Origin: Hyaloraphidium curvatum
Taxonomy: Eukaryota > Monoblepharomycota > Hyaloraphidiomycetes > Hyaloraphidiales > Hyaloraphidiaceae
NCBI GenBank assembly: GCA_025558095.1
Contig: JAIVFI010000029.1
Span: 124,001 to 188,000, forward strand
DNA: 64,000 bases
Direction of reading: 5' to 3'
In this document: piece by piece, positions 21,053-32,958 of the stretch
Numbering within the stretch: position 1 is the stretch's first letter
Layout: each line of letters opens with the position of its first letter
The notes under the pieces: model-generated
Told to the model about the DNA's origin: nothing
The model's input: only the letters and a program-made list of their open reading frames with translations
The model's database searches: none
Program-made: the position numbers and the translations under genes

Positions 21053-21262
21053 GGCGAAACGGGGCGAGCGAGCACGTCGGGTCGGAGAGTTTTGGTGGGA
21101 CGAGGGGTCCCGGCCCCACTGAGGCTCCAGCACGAGATTCCAAGAACAGCCAAAACATGTCGGCCACGAGATGTCGATATGGCGTCACAAACGAAAGATT
21201 TCGCCCTATTTGCGAGGTCCAAAGTGGCGGCCCGGCCCACCGCTGAACAGTTCGCGGAACAA

Positions 21263-24035
<2,773 letters not shown>

Positions 24036-24046
24036 CGACGGCGTCA
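24036..24046. repeat. Candidate target-site duplication, 3' side of the retroelement
   Basis: CGACGGCGTCA here matches 28662-28672 exactly. The two copies bracket both ORFs of the element, 43 bp beyond the ORF2 stop. GC-rich 11-mers can match by chance, so this is a candidate only. Confidence 0.4.
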
Positions 24047-24088
24047 GATCTCTATCACAGGCGCTGAGCGCCCCCCAACCCCGATACA

Positions 24089-27000
24089 TCACGTCACGCC
24101 ATATACATTGAATTCGGGGAAGAGGGGAGGGGTTAGATGTCCGCCGAGCTGCCGGGTACAGGCTTCCTTGAACCTGTTCATAAGCTGTTGGCAACCCAGT
24201 ACGCGCCCCCGCTGAACAACGGCGCGTAGACGGCCGGTCTGGCGGGCCATGAGACCATCGACATCCCAGTCTTTGCCGTCGGATTTGGTGCGCGGGGGAG
24301 AGATCTCTCGAGACCAAACACGGAGCTGTTCGTCCGCCACGTCGTGCAGGCGGCCGAAGGTCGAGACCGCAAACCAAACGAGGTTGTGCACGGGGGGATC
24401 GGGAACGTAGAACTGGTTGGCAAGGGCCGTCGCCTTCTTCTGAACAGCGCGGCGCAGGAGCGAGGTCTCGTTGCGGGAGTCCGTCGAGCGCGAGGCCGTG
24501 ACGCTGGGGGTAACAACGGTGACGTCGACGAGGTCAGAACGAGCGCCCACGCGGCGGATGACGATGTCGGTCGAGGTTTTCCCGATGTCCAGGGCTCGTG
24601 CAAGTGTGGTGTCTTTGGGCACGAACCCATTCTCGAGGTAACCACGATGACGACGGTCGACGACCACGCCACGGGAGGCGAGCTTGTCCTTGAGCTCATC
24701 CGCCAACGCAGATTCAAGCGCATTGTGCCGCGCAACCTTGCCCATTATCGGGCACGTGAAGGCGTGCAGGAAGTCGGCTCCCCGCGGCGCAAGGATGCGT
24801 GTGACCTGCCTGCCACTGCCGTCGTCGACAGTGCACCCGAGCGGGCAGAGCATCTGCGATGGTAGGGCCGAGAGCCAAGGGGCAGGGAGACCGAGGTCGG
24901 TACAGATGTTCAGCTGCAACGCCTCGTCGTCCAGGCCGGTGTCCTTCTCCAAGCACTGCGCACCCAGGCAGGCACCCGAGTGGCCGGCCTTGACGCTAAG
25001 CCAGATGGCGCGCTGCTGGGAGCCCGCGGGAAGGTCCGCCAGAATGGCCTGGTGGATCCAGGCCAGCTGTGCCCGGTACAACTCGTGCTGCAGGCCTTTG
25101 GCGCCGATGGAAGCCATCCACAGCTCGATGCCCGACGCGGAGAGCGAGGCAAGCACGGGCTCGGCAAGCCCAGCGCCACGGACTGCGGTGAGCGCAAGGT
25201 CCAGGTCCGCGGTGAGCCGGCTAAGCACGTCCTCCGCGATGGTGTAGGAGTCACCGGCCCGGCGCAGCCCAATGAGGCGGCGTAACCGCACGCCAGAGAG
25301 CGCGTGGGCGCCGACGAACGCAAAGGGTGCGAGCCGGGCCAGTTCCAAGAAACCGATGCCGCCGCCATCGAGCCAGAGGAAGATGCGGCGGCGGAGCTGG
25401 CGGAGCAGGCTGTGAGACTGCCAACGCGCGTTGGGCAGGGCGGCGAGCTCTCCGTGGCCCGCAAGAAGAAGTAGGCCCCGCATGGTGCACCAGTCGACAG
25501 CGTCCACGTGGGGGATGGTCAACCGCGGAGGGAGACCGCGGACAACGTGGATGAGGCGGCTGGCCACGCAGAGGCGAAGCACGGTGTAAAGACCGTGGCG
25601 TTTTGGGAAGCCCACCTCGAGCGGCCACTCCTCGCACTTGTTTACCACGGTCCGAACCAGATCCATGGTCGAGTTGCATGCCTGCTTGAGAAACGATTCG
25701 ACATACTCAGGGGAGCCGACAGGGAGTCCACCAGCAAGGAACCCGCGCTCGACGGGGTTGGCGGCCTCGTTAACGCACGGGATGCCCGTGGCCGAGGCCC
25801 AGGTAGCCAGCGAGGCGTGGCCTTCGACCGGGGTGAGGAGCGAGGCGATGTCGGCCACGTACAGCGCGGATTTGCCGGGCTGGACAGCCAGCTGGTTTTC
25901 CTCCAGGACTTCAAGCAGCGAGACGTACGCGGCAACGACGGCTGCCGGGCGGCCCAGGATGTAGGTGTCGTCGTGCAGGGTGAGGATCCGTGTCGCCGGG
26001 TGCGCAGCACGCACTGCTGCCAACAGGAAACTGTAGACCACGTCGAAGACGACCCCGCTCTCCGACATGCCCTGGATCACGCCCTCGGCCGAAACGGCGA
26101 AGAACACTGCCTGGCCCAGGATGTCACGGTAGATGATCCGGCATGGCCCACCGTAGAAGGTCCGGAAGAAGGGAATCAGCGAGGGGAACTGGCGAACCCA
26201 ACGGAAGACCAGACGCCGCGGCAGGCAGTTGAACGCGTTTCTCAGGTCCAGCTTGAGCGCCACCAGCTCCGGGTCCATCGCCAGCAAGGCCTGGATCGTG
26301 CGATAGAGGAGTGCCGGACCATCGGGGACGTAGGAGCCCTGGTCGTCGGCATGGAGGAGCCAGCGAAAGCCGTCCGAGTTGGCAGAGTCGGGTGAGACGT
26401 GTTCCTTCAAGTAGTCCACGATCCACGATCCCGCCAGGCGGACCAGACAGAGGGCAATCCCGATGGGGCGCCCAGTTCCCGGCCGGCCTGGTTTCGAGAG
26501 CGCGACGCCGTTCATCGTGGAGATCCAACTCCGCAGGGAGGGTGCGAGGAAGGTGCCGGAAAAGACCAGGTCGATGAACTTCACTGGCGTGTGGAAGCGT
26601 ACCCGAGAGGCGTCCGCACGGCAGTTGAATTGGCGGAGGAGCCGGCGGTAGGACACACCATCGACGCCTTTGCCCGTCGTGCCAAGCTTCTGCAGGAGCA
26701 GGTCGTAGATCTTGACCCGCGTCTCCTCATCATCAGCACCCGGGAAGGCATCAGCCACGGTGGCCGCGGCGGGGAGGTCTGGAATGTCATGGTCCCCGTA
26801 CGGCTCCCGGTGGTTGAGGCGGCCCATCTCCGCCTCCACCCAGGGCTCCTTGGGGTCCAAGACCTCCACGTCGCTCGACAGCCGGTCGGCGGCCTTGCCA
26901 GGGAAGCCACGTCCGGCGAACTGCAGCGCCGCGTAGACCCGATCGCAGCGCCGGGCCTGCCGTGACTTGAAGTTGGGCCGGGACTGGAGGTGCGCGAGCA

Positions 27001-27730
27001 GGCCGGCACGCGAGAAGACGCGTCGCTTCCCGCACTCGTGGTACTTGGTGTTCAGGTCCGACAGGTACGTGGCGGCGGCTTCCACCGCGGCGGCATGCTC
27101 GTCCAAAGGAGCAGCACGCTGGGCATCGCCGGCCTTGACAACAGCATCCCACGCCTGGACGCAGTAGCCGTCGAAGGTCGCCATGGTCAGGCGATCGGGC
27201 CAGAGCGAGCGGTCCTCGGGGAGCGCGGTCAGAGGGGGCGAACCAGATGGCGATGCCGCCGGCGGCGGCGGGGTGGGGGGCGGGGCCGCGGCGACCGGGC
27301 CGGCTGCGAACTCAGCCGCCGAGGCCACGCGGGCGGGCCGTTGTACGTGGCACGGGTGACTGTGCCCGCCGTGGGCGGCGAGGAGGCGCCCGTCGCCGCC
27401 ATTGAACGCGTAGATGCGCCCGCGGTGGTCCGCGTGCGGGCAAAGCCCGTAGCGGAGCGAGGCAAGGTCTGCAATGGTGTCGTCCGTGATGGCAAGCTCC
27501 GTGTGGTGCCGATTCCAGTGGCGCGGGAACTGTTTGCGCTGGAAGGGCTGGGCGCAGTAGGGGCACCGGATCGTGGGCGCCGTGGGAGCGACGGCGCCGG
27601 GCAGAGGGGGAGTGGCCTCTGCGAGGGGCGGGTTTGGTTGATCCGCGGCAGACCCGCCCTGCTGCCCGAGTGGGTGGGGAGCGTCGAGGTCCATGGCATC
27701 CCCACCCGGGTCCCCCGCAGGGGCGCTCAT
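24089..27730 (-). CDS. Retroelement ORF2: zinc finger, reverse transcriptase, restriction-like endonuclease
   Basis: Intact 1213-aa frame. Residues ~56-76 form a C2H2 finger (Cys-Pro-Tyr-Cys ... His-x3-His) likely to bind DNA. The RT core shows Lys-Leu-Asp-Leu-Arg-Asn-Ala-Phe-Asn (motif A, ~495), Val-Ile-Gln-Gly-Met-Ser-Glu-Ser (motif B), and a catalytic pair in Leu-His-Asp-Asp-Thr-Tyr-Ile (~585), where Ala/Tyr-x-Asp-Asp is usual. A Lys-Ser-Ala-Leu (motif D region) follows. Near ~977 is Cys-x3-Cys ... His-x4-Cys, and at ~1055 Thr-Asp-Ile-Val-Ile, Asp-Val-Thr-Val-Val and a downstream Lys-Lys, fitting a restriction-like nuclease. No apurinic endonuclease or RNase H domain is seen. The start ATG overlaps the ORF1 stop, implying coupled translation. 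Confidence 0.85.
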   Translation of the reverse strand: MSAPAGDPGGDAMDLDAPHPLGQQGGSAADQPNPPLAEATPPLPGAVAPTAPTIRCPYCAQPFQRKQFPRHWNRHHTELAITDDTIADLASLRYGLCPHADHRGRIYAFNGGDGRLLAAHGGHSHPCHVQRPARVASAAEFAAGPVAAAPPPTPPPPAASPSGSPPLTALPEDRSLWPDRLTMATFDGYCVQAWDAVVKAGDAQRAAPLDEHAAAVEAAATYLSDLNTKYHECGKRRVFSRAGLLAHLQSRPNFKSRQARRCDRVYAALQFAGRGFPGKAADRLSSDVEVLDPKEPWVEAEMGRLNHREPYGDHDIPDLPAAATVADAFPGADDEETRVKIYDLLLQKLGTTGKGVDGVSYRRLLRQFNCRADASRVRFHTPVKFIDLVFSGTFLAPSLRSWISTMNGVALSKPGRPGTGRPIGIALCLVRLAGSWIVDYLKEHVSPDSANSDGFRWLLHADDQGSYVPDGPALLYRTIQALLAMDPELVALKLDLRNAFNCLPRRLVFRWVRQFPSLIPFFRTFYGGPCRIIYRDILGQAVFFAVSAEGVIQGMSESGVVFDVVYSFLLAAVRAAHPATRILTLHDDTYILGRPAAVVAAYVSLLEVLEENQLAVQPGKSALYVADIASLLTPVEGHASLATWASATGIPCVNEAANPVERGFLAGGLPVGSPEYVESFLKQACNSTMDLVRTVVNKCEEWPLEVGFPKRHGLYTVLRLCVASRLIHVVRGLPPRLTIPHVDAVDWCTMRGLLLLAGHGELAALPNARWQSHSLLRQLRRRIFLWLDGGGIGFLELARLAPFAFVGAHALSGVRLRRLIGLRRAGDSYTIAEDVLSRLTADLDLALTAVRGAGLAEPVLASLSASGIELWMASIGAKGLQHELYRAQLAWIHQAILADLPAGSQQRAIWLSVKAGHSGACLGAQCLEKDTGLDDEALQLNICTDLGLPAPWLSALPSQMLCPLGCTVDDGSGRQVTRILAPRGADFLHAFTCPIMGKVARHNALESALADELKDKLASRGVVVDRRHRGYLENGFVPKDTTLARALDIGKTSTDIVIRRVGARSDLVDVTVVTPSVTASRSTDSRNETSLLRRAVQKKATALANQFYVPDPPVHNLVWFAVSTFGRLHDVADEQLRVWSREISPPRTKSDGKDWDVDGLMARQTGRLRAVVQRGRVLGCQQLMNRFKEACTRQLGGHLTPPLFPEFNVYGVT

Positions 27731-28566
27731 GCCGAGTCGGCCCCGCCAGGGGCAGACCCGACACCAGTGCCACCCTGGCCGGGGCCGGTGGCGACCTCGG
27801 CGGCCTCCATCTCCACGTTCTCCTCGGCCCAGGTCAGTTTCTTCGCGTTGCTGGCCTCGGGCGGCACATCGTCCGACTTCCGCTTCCCTCTACCCGCGTC
27901 GGCCTCCAGGGTGGCAAGGGGGGAGAAGCGGTTCTCGAGCGGCACCGTGAGGGGCATTTGATTAGCAGTGGGCGGTGAGGTCGGGCGAGAAGGGTCACTT
28001 GCCGGAGACCCCGCCCCGGGTGCCACGGGAAGCCCGGGGGCGGGAGCGCGTCCGCCAGGGGAGCCTTCCGTGGCTGCCTGCCCCTGCGGTTGGGTCCTCG
28101 CGGACCCGTTGCCCTGGCGTCGTCCGCCCGATCCGCCCCGCTTCTTGGCCTTCCGACGCTTCCGCGGGGTTGCGGCGGCGGGTGCGGTGGTTGCGGCGGC
28201 GGCGGGGCGTCCGGCAGCGTGCTGCGGCGCGGCCGAAGGAGCGCGAGGAGCTGGGCGTGCTGCCGGGAGTGTGGGCGAGCGTAGCTTCACGATGATCTCT
28301 ATCGGCCGACTGCCGGGGATCGTGATGGGAAACTCGAGTCCTTTCGTTGCAAGGTGCTTTGCCAAGGCAATGGAGGAATCATCGACCGCGAACACGACGT
28401 CGAACGAGCACTCGGTGGAAAAGAGGCTGCCCGGGCGCATCACCATCTCCACAATGCGGAGCTGGGTGTACTCGCGAGCCAGTTCGCGGCAGAGCTGGAT
28501 GGTGGCGATGCCTTTGGCGCTGTCAGGGCTGAAGGGGAGGCCCGCGTTGGGAAGAGACATCACCAT
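27727..28566 (-). CDS. Retroelement ORF1: basic nucleic-acid-binding protein
   Basis: 279 codons from the ATG at 28566 (other in-frame ATG at 28560). The first ~100 residues look folded (alternating Val/Ile strands; Ile-Glu-Ile-Ile-Val). A long Ala/Pro/Gly linker follows, with a strongly basic cluster (Arg-Lys-Arg-Arg-Lys-Ala-Lys-Lys-Arg) fit for RNA binding or nuclear import. Near the C-terminus is Asn-Arg-Phe-Ser-Pro-Leu, a short motif seen in several retroelement ORF1s. No CCHC knuckle or known gag domain. It directly precedes ORF2, with the stop TGA inside the ORF2 start (ATGA). Confidence 0.7.
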   Translation of the reverse strand: MVMSLPNAGLPFSPDSAKGIATIQLCRELAREYTQLRIVEMVMRPGSLFSTECSFDVVFAVDDSSIALAKHLATKGLEFPITIPGSRPIEIIVKLRSPTLPAARPAPRAPSAAPQHAAGRPAAAATTAPAAATPRKRRKAKKRGGSGGRRQGNGSARTQPQGQAATEGSPGGRAPAPGLPVAPGAGSPASDPSRPTSPPTANQMPLTVPLENRFSPLATLEADAGRGKRKSDDVPPEASNAKKLTWAEENVEMEAAEVATGPGQGGTGVGSAPGGADSA

Positions 28567-28661
28567 GCTCAAGGCACGTGAGGATGCGGGCTTCAGGAGG
28601 GGGACCAGCTTGCGGGGCCGGTCTTGAGCTTGAATGGCGAGGTGTCCCTCGCGAAGGACTT

Positions 28662-28672
28662 CGACGGCGTCA
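28662..28672. repeat. Candidate target-site duplication, 5' side of the retroelement
   Basis: Exact 11-base match to 24036-24046. A second partial copy (GGCGTCACCGC) occurs at 28698-28708, overlapping in pattern with 28666-28676, so the local sequence is itself repetitive. Confidence 0.4.
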
Positions 28673-28801
28673 CCGCTTGCTAGCTCCTCATTACAAGGGC
28701 GTCACCGCAAGCCGGACTCCTGACGCGCGGGGAGTCGAGTCGAGAACACAGAATACGGCAGACAGGTATCGCGCCGACGACAGTGGCGAGGAGAAGGCGC
28801 G

Positions 28802-29632
28802 ATGCCCCCGGAACGCCGCGTGATCCCGACCGCGACCGGACGCGTTGAGCTGCTGGCGGATGGCTCGGGCCCGCGGATTGTGCTGCTCCCTTCTCTCGGA
28901 CGCGGCGCGGAGGACTTTGGCGAGATTGCTCCGCGAATCGCTGCCGCTGGTTTTCGCGTTCTGCGGCCGGAACCGCGCGGCATCGGCGCGTCGGCTGGCC
29001 CGTCGGATGGGATCACCCTCGTCGACCTGGCAGCCGACGCCGTCGCCGCCCTCGCTGCGGACTGCGAGCCGGACCCACCGACCGCGTTGCTGGTGGCCGG
29101 TCACGCGTTCGGCAACTGGGTCGCCCGCGTGCTCGCACACCACTTCCCTGGCACCGTCCGCGGGGTCGCCCTCCTCGCCGCCTCAATCGCCCCCGAGATC
29201 GCGCCCGACATGCGTGCATCCATTGCCGCCAGCTCTGATACGTCGCTTCCCGACGCGGAGCGCCTCGCGCACCTCCGGCGGGCCTACTTTGCCCCTGGGA
29301 ACGACGCCTCGGTCTGGCTGGGGGGATGGCACCCTCCGGTGGCGAAGATGCAGCTCGCGGCGGCCAATGCGACGAAAGACGACGCATGGAAGACGATCGG
29401 GGAGCAGCTGCCGGTGCTCTACGTCGCGGCCGAGGCGGACGCGATCTCGCCGCCTCCGACGCCGGAGCAGCTGCGGGAATGGGTCGGCGCGCGGTCGGAG
29501 CTCGTCCATGTCGCGGAGGCAGGGCATGCACTTCTTCCGGAGCAGCCCGAGACGACGGCGGACGCGGTCATCGCCTTTGCTCGCAACCTTTCCTCCGCCT
29601 CGCTGCGCCCGACTGTCGCTCTGAGCGGTTGA
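28802..29632 (+). CDS. Alpha/beta-hydrolase-fold protein lacking the nucleophilic serine
   Basis: Single exon, 276 aa. The fold is clear: Val-Leu-Leu-Pro-Ser-Leu-Gly-Arg-Gly (oxyanion loop region), a nucleophile-elbow motif Gly-His-Ala-Phe-Gly-Asn at 100-105, acid candidate Asp213 (Ala-Glu-Ala-Asp-Ala-Ile), and His242 in Glu-Ala-Gly-His-Ala-Leu. At the elbow the usual Gly-x-Ser-x-Gly serine is Ala102 (codon GCG). Asp and His are kept. I recall some bacterial family members with Gly-His-Ala-Phe-Gly, so this may be a subfamily property, perhaps with non-hydrolytic chemistry. No signal peptide. The start lies only ~130 bp from the retroelement boundary, so the element may sit in its promoter. 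Confidence 0.78.
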   Translation: MPPERRVIPTATGRVELLADGSGPRIVLLPSLGRGAEDFGEIAPRIAAAGFRVLRPEPRGIGASAGPSDGITLVDLAADAVAALAADCEPDPPTALLVAGHAFGNWVARVLAHHFPGTVRGVALLAASIAPEIAPDMRASIAASSDTSLPDAERLAHLRRAYFAPGNDASVWLGGWHPPVAKMQLAAANATKDDAWKTIGEQLPVLYVAAEADAISPPPTPEQLREWVGARSELVHVAEAGHALLPEQPETTADAVIAFARNLSSASLRPTVALSG

Positions 29633-29929
29633 CGGCGTCGGGGTGAGCCCGGGAACGGCGGTGCCCTGCCCGACTCACTAGCCCCAGCGAATGGACGTAG
29701 ACCATGGTTTCGGGGTCGGCCGCGAGCTTCCACGCCCACAGAAAGTCGCTCATCTCGCCCGTGGTGCCCAGGTTGGCGTTGCAGCCCTCAACCCAGGTGC
29801 GGAACACGGAGACCACCTGCTGTCGGTGAGCGGCATCTCGGTTTCGGTCGTTGTTGCCAGTGTAGCTGCCGAGGTGTGGCTTGGGGTCAAAATGAAAAAG
29901 CAGGATTCGATCGGCCGTGTCGACGTCGA
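29568..29929 (-). other. Candidate minus-strand coding exon, gene unrecognised
   Basis: A minus-strand frame free of stops runs from ~29929 to 29568 and reads like real protein (Phe-His-Phe-Asp-Pro-Lys-Pro-His, Tyr-Thr-Gly-Asn-Asn-Asp, Phe-Arg-Thr-Trp-Val-Glu-Gly-Cys, Phe-Leu-Trp-Ala-Trp-Lys). No ATG opens it, and a GTGAGT donor lies just after a Ser-Leu-Gly-Leu near 29680, so it may be an internal exon or a relic. Beyond that donor the frame overlaps the 3' end of the hydrolase. No family recognised. Confidence 0.3.
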
Positions 29930-30232
29930 CTCATCCATCGTGCATCATGCATCGCACGCACCATGGAAGAGGGCAAGATGTTAGAGGTCAGAGGCGCGAA
30001 GGCAAGGATAAAAGAGCAACACATACGCCGTCTGATTCAAGTGATTCATCCATCGCTGTCTTCGACGCCGAATGCGGGTTTCAATCTCGACTGATCGAAA
30101 CACTGGCTTGACAAGGCGGTAACGATTTTTCGGATCTCGCGAAGGCCGACCACGTGGCGGCCCGAGTGGGCACGGCGAGCGGCAAGCGGCGATGGGGAGC
30201 GATGGGATTTCGGGGCGGCGGCGGTCAAACAA
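29930..30232. other. Intergenic region upstream of the glycosyltransferase
   Basis: About 300 bp, less GC-rich than its surroundings, and probably the promoter of the 30233 gene. No distinct element seen. A long minus-strand open frame crossing it is antisense shadow of the downstream gene. Confidence 0.3.
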
Positions 30233-31240
30233 ATGGCCCTCGACGTCGCGAGGACGCCGTTGGCGCTCGCCGCCTGCCTCGCGGTGCTGCTGTACCTTTT
30301 GGCGGGCGGCGCGCCGCGATGCGACTGCCCCGCGGCCGCGCCGTGCCCGCTCGCCGTTTCCGTCGCGACTGCCCCGGCCGAAGTCACGCCGCCGCCCCCA
30401 CCGCCCCCACCGCCCGCGCCGCCGCCCCGCCCGTCGGTCGGCTTCTTCCTCAAGTTCTACGAGACCAAAACCGAAACCGTGTCGAACTGGCTCTCCCTCA
30501 TCGACCAGGCCGCCGCGGCCAACGTCCCCGTTTACATATGGATCGAATCCAAGAAGGACTTTGCCACGATGGACCTCCCCCGCACCGACTACGTGCGCTA
30601 CATCACCCACGCGAACAAGCACCACTTCAACGCCAACATCACCTCGCTCGAAAAGCGCGTGCACGCGTTCTGGGTCGCCTCGGGGATGGACTCGCACGCG
30701 CCGCACTGCCAGGCCCACGTGAAGAGCTTCTTCCTCACCAAGGAGGATTACATCGTGCACATCGACGGCGACGACATGTACTACGAGCCCGGACTGGTGC
30801 TGGAGGACATATTGTCGGTCGTGGACCACATGGAGGCCAACGGAATCGACGCCATGAGCCGGCCCTATTGGATCGCGGTCGGGGAGGGTTGGTCCTTCGG
30901 CTTCGTGATCCAACGGCGCAGCCTCCTCGGCAAGACCTATGTCCTCGACGGCCCCGAAAACCTGCCGGCCCAGTACCGGGGCGAGGGCCTGGTGCAGACC
31001 CGCAAGTCGCTCGACAAATCGTGGATCAAGGTCGGCAACCTGGACCTCTTCTTTGGCGCCATTCTGATCCAGCGGCTGCGGTGGGGGTACCGGGACCTGT
31101 TCTTCCACTTTGCGAGGCACCCGTACTGGAGCAACAGCCAAAACCCGGCGCAGACGTGGATCAACACCAACCGCACGAGGATCTTCTGCGAGCAATACGG
31201 GATCAAAGCTTTCCCCCTGGAGGGTGCTGCTGCGCGGTGA
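30233..31240 (+). CDS. Type II membrane GT-A-fold glycosyltransferase-like protein
   Basis: Single exon, 335 aa. Residues ~8-26 form a signal anchor, followed by a Cys-x-Cys stalk and a run of prolines (~51-66), then a catalytic domain. The domain has the metal-binding acidic motif His-Ile-Asp-Gly-Asp-Asp-Met-Tyr-Tyr and downstream Trp-Ser-Phe-Gly-Phe, Gly-Asn-Leu-Asp-Leu-Phe-Phe-Gly and a conserved-looking Trp-Ile-Asn-Thr-Asn-Arg-Thr. This pattern fits a Golgi glycosyltransferase using a nucleotide sugar and Mn2+. The exact GT family, donor and acceptor are not identifiable from the sequence. Confidence 0.7.
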   Translation: MALDVARTPLALAACLAVLLYLLAGGAPRCDCPAAAPCPLAVSVATAPAEVTPPPPPPPPPAPPPRPSVGFFLKFYETKTETVSNWLSLIDQAAAANVPVYIWIESKKDFATMDLPRTDYVRYITHANKHHFNANITSLEKRVHAFWVASGMDSHAPHCQAHVKSFFLTKEDYIVHIDGDDMYYEPGLVLEDILSVVDHMEANGIDAMSRPYWIAVGEGWSFGFVIQRRSLLGKTYVLDGPENLPAQYRGEGLVQTRKSLDKSWIKVGNLDLFFGAILIQRLRWGYRDLFFHFARHPYWSNSQNPAQTWINTNRTRIFCEQYGIKAFPLEGAAAR

Positions 31241-31298
31241 AGCTACGGAGCACGGGACGGCAATCCTGCAAACGGTGCTGGGCCCGATCTACGTCCTT

Positions 31299-32958
31299 TC
31301 AGGTTGCGGGACACACGGTCTCGAGCGTCGCCCGCACCCCCAGCCCCCTCGCCACCCCCCACACCGCGAACCCCACCGTCGCAACCGTCACCAAGAGAGT
31401 CCTCAGGCCCCCCTTGGTGACCGCGACCCCCGCCACCCGGGCCCTCGCCGCCTCCCCCGCCCGCGCTAGGGCGTGCAACGCTTCCGCGTGCCGCGCGAGC
31501 TCCCCCTCCGCCTGCACCCGCGCTTCGTTGCGGGGGAATGATGCGGAGAGCGCGAGCAAGCCGCGGGCGTGTAGCGCGGCCTCGGACTGCAGCCCCGAAA
31601 GGTGGTCGATGGAGGCGTTGGAGGCGGCGATGAGGAAGAGCCCGAAAAAGGCGAGGAAGAGGTTGAAGAGGAGGTGCGCGGGAATCCAGAAGGGGACGCA
31701 GGGGCCCGAGGCCTGCGCGGGAATGGTCAGCGGAGCCGCGGGGCGGGGGAGATGGGGCACGCACCGCGACGAGCAGGGTTGGGACCACGAGCATTCCGAT
31801 CCGCCCCAGGCCCATGTAGACGTAGAAGAAGAGGGAATAATGCACGGCTTTCCAGCGGGGCTCGAGGTTCCAGTGGAGCACCGCGTAGAGCTGCGGCGTG
31901 CCCGGATCGGCCTCCGCCCCCGCGGTCGCACCAACCCCATATTCGCCGTCCCGACCACCGGACGGCGGGAGTAACAGCTTTCGCCGGTACGACTCCAGCA
32001 GATCGTCCAGCGCGATGCACGTCGCCCTGGCGTGGAGCCTCCGCGACAGTTGCAGCAGCGGCTCCGTGGGCACGCCCATGGTGTAGAAGGCCAGAATCGC
32101 CCCCAGGTGTACAGCCCCCACGAGGGCGAGGACGAGCATCACGGCGCTCCAAGCGGCGGTCCACGAGGAGCCGGCGAGGGTGACCATCGCGGTGTATGGC
32201 TCCGCCAAACCGCCCGAGACGAGTTCCAGGAAAACCTGCAGGGCCGCGAGCGCGAGCACCGAAGGGGTCCAGCGCTGCCAGAGGTCTCCGGCGCATCCGG
32301 GGCGGGGACAGCTGCACTCCGCGTCGCCCTCGACGTGCGCTAGCAGCCGCTCGTCCAGCGAGGTCTTGGCGCCAGGGTCGTCACCGACGCCGCGCTGCGC
32401 GAGCTCGTCGTACCGCGCGACCACGGATGCGGGATAAAAGTCGACGGGAGCGTCCCGGTTCTCGGCCAGCGGCCTCCATGGCTCCCACCACCGCAGCTTG
32501 AGGTTGGACCGCGGCACTGTGGCCGTGAAGTATACCAGCATGTAGAAGCCGATGTAGTACAGGCCCAGGGCGGCGGACCCGAAGGCCTTGGAGGACGTCG
32601 AGAACAACCCGCCGTCGCTAAAGACCCACAGCGGCGCGATGCACGCTGCCAGCCTGACAAGCATTGTCAGCGTGAACTCGGGCAGGCCGAAATTGACGCG
32701 CTCCCAGTAGAGGTAGTCGAGCCCGCGGAACAGCAGCCGCGGGGCGGTGCCGACGTAGCGGTAAAGCCGCGGGCGCGTCATCGGGTCCGCCTCTCGCGCT
32801 GCGGCGGCGGGGTCGGCGGGGCGGATGGTGCGCGCGAGCGGGGAGCCGGGAGACGCCGGCGACGGGAGGAGGGCGAGCCACGCGCGGGGGGAGAAGGAAG
32901 GCGCGGCGGAAGCCGCGGGGGCGTCGCGGAGCATGCTGCCTTCGTCCGCGGAGGCCAT
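31299..32958 (-). CDS. Multi-pass membrane protein of unknown function (~7 helices)
   Basis: Two exons, 31765-32958 and 31299-31712 (535 aa), with a 52-nt intron (donor GTGCGT, CTGAC branch-like, CGCAG). The frame above the chosen ATG (32958) is open but not protein-like. Hydrophobic helices: two after residue ~90, two around a Cys-rich loop (Cys-Ser-Cys-Pro-x3-Cys), one or two in the middle, then two in the second exon and one near the C-terminus, separated by an Ala/Glu-rich amphipathic helix. There is no channel signature, transporter motif or known domain that I recognise. Could be an organellar or plasma-membrane protein. Confidence 0.6.

Larger units (their letters stand above)
24047..28661 (-). 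mobile_element. Two-ORF non-LTR retroelement with C-terminal restriction-like endonuclease
   Basis: A ~4.6-kb minus-strand unit with a small basic ORF1 and a 1213-codon ORF2 that holds a zinc finger, reverse transcriptase, CCHC-like knuckle and PD-(D/E)xK-like nuclease, the order known from R2/NeSL-type LINEs. ORF1 and ORF2 overlap as ATGA. Both are intact, so it may be young. There are no LTRs and no poly-A tail at the 3' end. Boundaries are set only by the candidate 11-bp direct repeat at 24036-24046 and 28662-28672 and could shift. Confidence 0.72.

Noticed and set aside
29981-31195. 404-codon minus-strand open frame over the glycosyltransferase
   Set aside because: Antisense shadow; the plus-strand protein has signal anchor and DxD motif.
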